A stretch of DNA of 36,234 nucleotides, from NCBI GenBank assembly GCA_014584605.1, contig JACTMO010000016.1, positions 1 to 36,234 on the forward strand, written 5' to 3'. This DNA is from Bacteroidota bacterium (lineage in GTDB: Bacteria > Bacteroidota > Bacteroidia > Flavobacteriales_F > PHOS-HE28). The position numbers and the translations under genes were made by a program. Every line of letters starts with the position of its first letter. Within the stretch, counting starts at the first letter, position 1. Below the pieces are notes generated by a model, which had not been told where the DNA came from, did not search any database, and saw only the letters and a list, made by a program, of their open reading frames with translations. Below are positions 32,435 to 36,234 of the stretch, piece after piece.

Positions 32435-34444
32435 CTACCGCCCCACCTTCACGGCCTTCTTCACCACGAAGCTGTCGTTGAGGAACAGCGTCACATGGTA
32501 GGTGCCGGGCGCGATATCCGTGGTGGTCCAGTCGTGGGTGTAGGCACCGGCCTCCCGCACGGCCTCCTCCAGCACCTCCAACCGCTTGCCGCCGACATCG
32601 CTCACCTCCAGCCGCGTGCGGCCCGGCGTGGCCACCGTGTACCGCAGCTGCGTGTGGTCCGCCACCGGGTTGGGTACGATGAACAGGTCGGTGCGCAGGG
32701 CCTCTCCCGCACCTGCTCCGGGGCTCATGGAGCGCTGATCCGTGCTGCCGTGGGCGGCGCAACACGAAGCGAGGTCCTGCTGTAGGGCGCTGATCTGGGC
32801 CTGCTGCGCATCATTCGCGGTCTTCAGTTCCTGGATGGCACCGATGAGGTACGGGATGATCCCCTCGTAATTCACTGTCAGAAGGTCGGCCGATGCCGAG
32901 ATCACGTTGCCAGCGGAGTCTGTCACCTCAGGTCGATGCGCTTCGCGCACCAGATGAGGCAGCACCTGTTGAAGATCTTGCGCCAACACACCGGCTTGAT
33001 ACCCGGCCGGCAGGTTCATCTCGGGGTGATCTTGAACTGCGAATTCATAGGACTTGGGGGCTAGCTGCTGCACCACGTCCAAGCAGCCGTCCAGTGGTTC
33101 GATGTTCTGCTTGAGGCCGGCATCCGAGGTCACCCATGGGCCCAAGGACAGATATCCATACCCATCGAACCAGCCGGCCCAACCAGGCCCACCGGACATG
33201 TCATTCACCGCCACACCCCAAACACCAATGGGGTCCTGCGTGATGTACTCACCATCCGCATGGAAAAAGCCCGACACGACGCTGCCCCCTTGGGCGCCAG
33301 TGCCGGTCAACGACACCATACCCCAGTTCCGCTCGGCACCATCCACCGCTGAACGAACACCGAAATTCTCTGATGCCTCGTCCACATTGATGGCATCGAC
33401 CGCCACTTTCGTTGCGCTCACAAAGCTCATCTGAGAACGGATGCCGATCTCCGTTCCGAAACCATTGTCATAGGTCTTGAGCACATCAAGCTTCGCCTGC
33501 GGATCGATCATCCCGATGCCCACCATGTTGGTGGCATCCGGGCAACCGGTCGGGGCACTGGGCAGGTGGGCGGTAACGATATCGTCGAACCCGTTGTTCT
33601 CCCAGTCGCAATCACCGCCCCAAACACTGAGCGTGCGCCAATGGACCCGACCATCAACAGGATCCACCACCAGCACGTTCTCTAAGGTTGTGCTCTCATA
33701 GTCCGTTCCGCTCCCGATCGGCGGAGTGGTCATGAAGTTCCGCAGGCGGATGGTGCGATCGAGGATATCTAAACGTTCGACCGGGTCAAGACCCGCGCCC
33801 TGCCAGTGGCCCAGGCCGAAAAAGACCTCGTTGCAGGACGTGGCTGGCGTGAAGCGCCCTGCCTCCAACCCATCGACCCCAGCAGCCAGAGTTGTGCCCA
33901 CATTGTTCCGCGTGAAGATGAACCGCAGTTGATCGGGACCGTCCGGTTCGCCGAACAGGCCGTTGTCCGACCAGGCCAGGGTCAAATGGTTCCTGTCGCC
34001 GGCCTCAGCCTTAAGGCCCAGATAGGCCTGATCAGACAAGTAAGTGATGTAGGTGCCTTGTTTCATCCAGGGCCGCCATCCACTGTCCTGGTTACCCCCT
34101 CCATCCAGGTGCAACATGGCCTGGGGCTTGTCCACCAGCGAATTCGAAAAGGGTCCGATGCCCAGGAAGCCACTGAGGTTCAACCCTGTGTAGCTGTTCA
34201 CAGATTGCCCGGTCAGCGTTGGCGACAAGGTGACACGCTGGATCGCATCGGTGTACCACTCGATCGGCTGGTTCAGATCATGCCGAACCATCAGCGGGAA
34301 ATTGTTGGTCCCCGTGTTATCCCAACCCAGAAAATCGGTTGCGATACCAGCATTGCCAAGTACCGTGGACTGACCGACCACCTTCCCGGTAGTCAGCAGT
34401 AATGCACCCAGGATCAGGTGCTGTAAGAAATTCTTCGTTCTCAT
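32435..34444 (-). CDS. Secreted protein with S74 self-cleaving chaperone and T9SS domain
   Basis: The 669-residue protein has a signal peptide (LGALLLTTGKVVGQ), a long beta-rich passenger to about residue 435, then a peptidase S74 (tail-spike intramolecular chaperone) domain. The S74 site reads TSDAGLKQNI with S440, D441 and K445, matching the serine-lysine arrangement that cuts just before the serine. GVLAQDLQQVLP and LTVNYEGIIPYLIGAIQELK are the usual later blocks. A coiled coil (DAQQAQISALQQDL) and a type A T9SS domain (VPNPVADHTQLRYTV to GTYHVTLFLN) follow. S74 passengers normally form trimers. The start at 34444 opens the signal peptide and is preceded by a hairpin. It is downstream of another T9SS cargo gene, with 46 nt between. 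Confidence 0.9.
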   Translation of the reverse strand: MRTKNFLQHLILGALLLTTGKVVGQSTVLGNAGIATDFLGWDNTGTNNFPLMVRHDLNQPIEWYTDAIQRVTLSPTLTGQSVNSYTGLNLSGFLGIGPFSNSLVDKPQAMLHLDGGGNQDSGWRPWMKQGTYITYLSDQAYLGLKAEAGDRNHLTLAWSDNGLFGEPDGPDQLRFIFTRNNVGTTLAAGVDGLEAGRFTPATSCNEVFFGLGHWQGAGLDPVERLDILDRTIRLRNFMTTPPIGSGTDYESTTLENVLVVDPVDGRVHWRTLSVWGGDCDWENNGFDDIVTAHLPSAPTGCPDATNMVGIGMIDPQAKLDVLKTYDNGFGTEIGIRSQMSFVSATKVAVDAINVDEASENFGVRSAVDGAERNWGMVSLTGTGAQGGSVVSGFFHADGEYITQDPIGVWGVAVNDMSGGPGWAGWFDGYGYLSLGPWVTSDAGLKQNIEPLDGCLDVVQQLAPKSYEFAVQDHPEMNLPAGYQAGVLAQDLQQVLPHLVREAHRPEVTDSAGNVISASADLLTVNYEGIIPYLIGAIQELKTANDAQQAQISALQQDLASCCAAHGSTDQRSMSPGAGAGEALRTDLFIVPNPVADHTQLRYTVATPGRTRLEVSDVGGKRLEVLEEAVREAGAYTHDWTTTDIAPGTYHVTLFLNDSFVVKKAVKVGR

Positions 34445-34476
34445 GTCCTTTCGTGTTATTGGTTCACTGAAAGGAC
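34445..34476 (-). promoter_or_regulatory. Hairpin covering the ribosome-binding region of the S74 gene
   Basis: GTCCTTTC and GAAAGGAC (34445-34452 against 34469-34476) pair perfectly around a 16-nt loop. On the minus strand the arm GAAAGGAC touches the ATG directly, so a stem would hide the purine-rich sequence ahead of the start. Confidence 0.45.
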
Positions 34477-34490
34477 CAGAACGATGCTCG

Positions 34491-35519
34491 CTATTCGGCC
34501 AATACGAACTTGTGCGTTTCCACCCGGCTGCGATGCGCCATGCGCAGCACGTAGGTACCTCGCGCCCAAGACCCCACCTCCAGCACCCAGCGATCGCTGG
34601 TGACCCGGCCCTGCCAAAGCAACCGACCCACAAAATCCAACACCTGTGCTTCAGCCCCCGCCCGTTGGCCCACGACCAGGTGGTCTTGCGCAGGATTAGG
34701 GAACAATGCCGGGCCTGCGGCCTGCGCCTCACCCACCCCTTGTCCTAGATCGCAACCATCCGGGCTGGCTGAGACACAGACTGCATCCACCAGAGTGTAT
34801 GCCCGGGGCAACCAGTACCAAGGAATGCCCTCTGGAGAAAACTGCAGCGTATCCGTCAAGGCATTGCTGAAGAACTGCCCGATCATCACGTACTGGTAGG
34901 CACTGTCGGCCACGAAGCTGCCGCTCACCAAGGTCCAACCCACCGTATCCGCGAGGATCTGCGGATACAGAACGTGCGCATGGTCGGGCGGCACCGGGTA
35001 GGGATCACCCCAAACCCACGGGCGGTCCTGCATGCTAAAGAGCATGCCCACCTTGTCGTTGGCCAACCAGATCTGCGGATACTGGGCATTGCCGCCGAAG
35101 GCCGCATTTGCCCGGAAGCTGCAGTAGTAGGTCTGCCCCACCACCAAGGGTTCCAGCAAAGGAGCCATGATCCATTCGCGATACTCGGATGAACCATTCT
35201 GATGGTAGGTGAGCATGCCTGCGCACGAGGAGCCCTCGAAAGGGTACTGGAAGGTGATGAAATTCATGGGCAAGCCGAAGGCACTACCATACGGCAAGCA
35301 GCCCTGCAAATGATCAGGGGTTCCATTGGCGCTATGCCAATGGAGCGGGCCATCCACTCCAAAGCCAGCTTCCGAGCAGGAGTCCGCCACTTCGAACCCC
35401 GAGTTGGGCACCAGGTTCTGGGCCTGCGCGGTGGAGGTGATGGAGCACAGCACCATTGCCACGGCCATGGTCGGCACCTTGCTACCCGCGGGGAACAGTG
35501 TGTTGGCGGAGTTCATCAT
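34491..35519 (-). CDS. T9SS type A cargo protein with N-terminal carbohydrate-binding-like domain
   Basis: The 342-residue protein has a signal peptide (hydrophobic MAVAMVLCSITSTAQAQ) followed by NLVPNSGFEVADSC, the usual opening of Bacteroidota surface proteins whose first domain is a CBM-like jellyroll (to about residue 245, with VVGQTYYCSFRANAAFGG and TLVSGSFVADSAYQYVMIG). The C-terminus is a type A T9SS sorting domain (PALFPNPAQDHLVV to GTYVLRMAHR). The double ATG at 35519 and 35516 is used; an in-frame ATG at 35546 is also possible and is preceded by a purine-rich stretch. Neither choice is certain. The gene probably forms an operon with the S74 gene. Confidence 0.8.
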   Translation of the reverse strand: MMNSANTLFPAGSKVPTMAVAMVLCSITSTAQAQNLVPNSGFEVADSCSEAGFGVDGPLHWHSANGTPDHLQGCLPYGSAFGLPMNFITFQYPFEGSSCAGMLTYHQNGSSEYREWIMAPLLEPLVVGQTYYCSFRANAAFGGNAQYPQIWLANDKVGMLFSMQDRPWVWGDPYPVPPDHAHVLYPQILADTVGWTLVSGSFVADSAYQYVMIGQFFSNALTDTLQFSPEGIPWYWLPRAYTLVDAVCVSASPDGCDLGQGVGEAQAAGPALFPNPAQDHLVVGQRAGAEAQVLDFVGRLLWQGRVTSDRWVLEVGSWARGTYVLRMAHRSRVETHKFVLAE

Positions 35520-35664
35520 CGTCAAGTTCGTATCGGCCGGGAGCATCGCTCCGGCCCGCCTCCTGGTTCTTCGGGTTGTCCGCGGCCATGGCGCCTTCCG
35601 CGTGCCCGCCCATAAGACCGCCTGGGCGGCGGGGGCGCTGCCCGGCGCTGCCGGGGAGGCTCCA

Positions 35665-35672
35665 TATCTTCG
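35665..35672 (+). promoter_or_regulatory. -7 box (TATCTTCG) ahead of the small RNA candidate
   Basis: TATCTTCG has the same form as the box ahead of the beta-helix gene at 3954-3947. No protein gene follows on this strand, only the hairpin-terminator unit. Confidence 0.4.
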
Positions 35673-35763
35673 CGCTGCTCTGTTTCGTTCACCTTTTAGC
35701 GAGGGTTAGGTGGAACATGAGTAACCGAGGCCCCTGGTGTTGCAAGCGCCGGGGGCTTCTTTC
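35673..35763 (+). ncRNA. Candidate small RNA with two hairpins and terminator
   Basis: Downstream of the box, stem 1 pairs GTTCACCT (35687-35694) with AGGTGGAAC (35708-35716, one bulged G) around a 13-nt loop. Stem 2 pairs ten bases (35730-35739 with 35747-35756, two G-U pairs, loop TTGCAAG) and is followed by TTCTTTC, a Rho-independent terminator. The whole unit is about 90 nt. A 26-codon frame (MSNRGPWCCKRRG...) overlaps stem 2 and is not convincing. It could instead be a leader of something outside the window. I recognise no known RNA family. Confidence 0.45.
35730..35763 (+). terminator. Rho-independent terminator of the small RNA candidate
   Basis: The 10-bp GC-rich stem with a 7-nt loop and a pyrimidine-rich TTCTTTC tail works on the plus strand only. 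Confidence 0.55.
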
Positions 35764-35784
35764 ATTCGGGCTGGCTGTCCTGAG

Positions 35785-35798
35785 TCTACCTTGGTAGA
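35785..35798. repeat. Short inverted repeat
   Basis: TCTACC and GGTAGA flank a TT loop, between the small RNA terminator and the repeat cluster. Confidence 0.3.
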
Positions 35799-35810
35799 TT
35801 CCCGTTCGGC

Positions 35811-35881
35811 CGGCTTGTCGGCTTGTCGGCTTCCAGCTTCAAGCTTCCAGCCGCAGGCTGCCAGCTTCCGGCCACAAGCCG
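35811..35881. repeat. Intergenic repeat cluster (GGCTTGTC / AGCTTCC units)
   Basis: Tandem units GGCTTGTC (35812-35819, 35820-35827) run into several AGCTTCC-like units, and the block is bounded by an 8-bp inverted repeat (CGGCTTGT at 35811, ACAAGCCG ending 35881). The unit type resembles the inverted repeat at the trhO 3' end. No gene was found here. Confidence 0.45.
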
Positions 35882-36234
35882 TCCACTTGCAGCGCACGCC
35901 ACCAGTGGCGATCCGTGTGGTCCACGTTCACTTGGGGTATGCTTCACGGCAGGCATGGCAGGTCGAAAATAGTCGACGACGAGCCAGGTGGTGCTGCTGG
36001 TTGAAAAAATCATGTGGGCTTCACGCCGCAGGGCAATTGCGTTCCCCACCGCTCAGGGGAGACTGCCACGGCGCCCTGCGCACCACCCACCACGCATGCG
36101 CCTCGCAGTGACGGTGCGGAGGTGATCGTGATCTGGACCCATTGCTGTCCGGTTAAAAGTCGAACAAAATCAACTGGTTCGGGATGTTGGCTGGTTCTAC
36201 TGCTGATCGATCCTTCTGGAAGGCCTGCTGGATG
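35882..36234. other. Gene-free right edge, possible mobile-element end
   Basis: No convincing protein, RNA or promoter is seen in these 353 bases. Base composition from about 36120 on is lower in GC than elsewhere. The stretch around CTGTCCGGTTAAAAGTCG (36146-36163) looks like the terminal repeat of some Bacteroidota insertion sequences in my memory, but no transposase is in view. Confidence 0.2.

Noticed and set aside
35717-35797. 26-codon reading frame starting MSNRGPWCC
   Set aside because: It overlaps the terminator stem of the small RNA candidate and has no recognisable features.
35812-35880. CRISPR-like array
   Set aside because: Units are 7-8 nt and adjacent, with no spacers and no cas genes in the window.

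Overview
The window looks like a chromosomal segment of a high-GC member of the Bacteroidota, probably Flavobacteriales-like. The evidence is: several secreted proteins ending in type IX secretion (T9SS) sorting domains; many copies of the Bacteroidota -7 promoter box (TAnnTTTG and close variants) just upstream of genes; and typical phylum families (epimerase-type threonine dehydrogenase, YwqK/MORN protein, M43 protease with PKD domain, bacilliredoxin). By eye the DNA is about two-thirds GC, so almost every gene has long open shadow frames on the other strand; these were discarded. No rRNA, tRNA, CRISPR array, prophage or intact insertion sequence was found.

Layout. 1-3894 (-): large secreted beta-helix protein, cut by the left edge, with a 9-G tract in its signal-peptide region. 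4124-6165 (+): overlapping pair, DUF898 membrane protein and M48 metallopeptidase. 6418-10249 (-): peroxiredoxin, nucleoside deaminase, homogentisate dioxygenase and the tRNA hydroxylase TrhO, with repeat elements between and inside them. 10305-14726 (+): threonine dehydrogenase, YwqK-like protein, CysS and an M28 peptidase. 14816-17919 (-): two-gene operon of a diheme cytochrome and an FG-GAP/UnbV T9SS protein. 18005-22261 (+): PolA and two unrecognised exported proteins. 22334-25752 (-): M43 protease and a trans-sulfuration PLP enzyme. 25950-31387 (+): glutamate dehydrogenase and a giant Asp-box protein. 31395-35519: bacilliredoxin (-), DUF1801 protein (+), then two T9SS cargo genes (-). 35520-36234: no convincing protein gene, but a promoter-hairpin-terminator unit that may be a small RNA, a repeat cluster and a possible mobile-element edge.

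How the genes fit together. The housekeeping genes (polA, cysS, trhO) are mixed with amino-acid metabolism (threonine, tyrosine/homogentisate, sulfur amino acids, glutamate), thiol and peroxide defence (peroxiredoxin, bacilliredoxin) and a heavy load of surface or secreted proteins. The less ordinary points are: an S74 self-cleaving chaperone placed before a T9SS sorting domain; a cytochrome translationally coupled to a T9SS cargo; promoter boxes so close to start codons that leaderless mRNAs are likely; repeat elements inside trhO; and the candidate small RNA. I did not find a large unknown multi-gene system.
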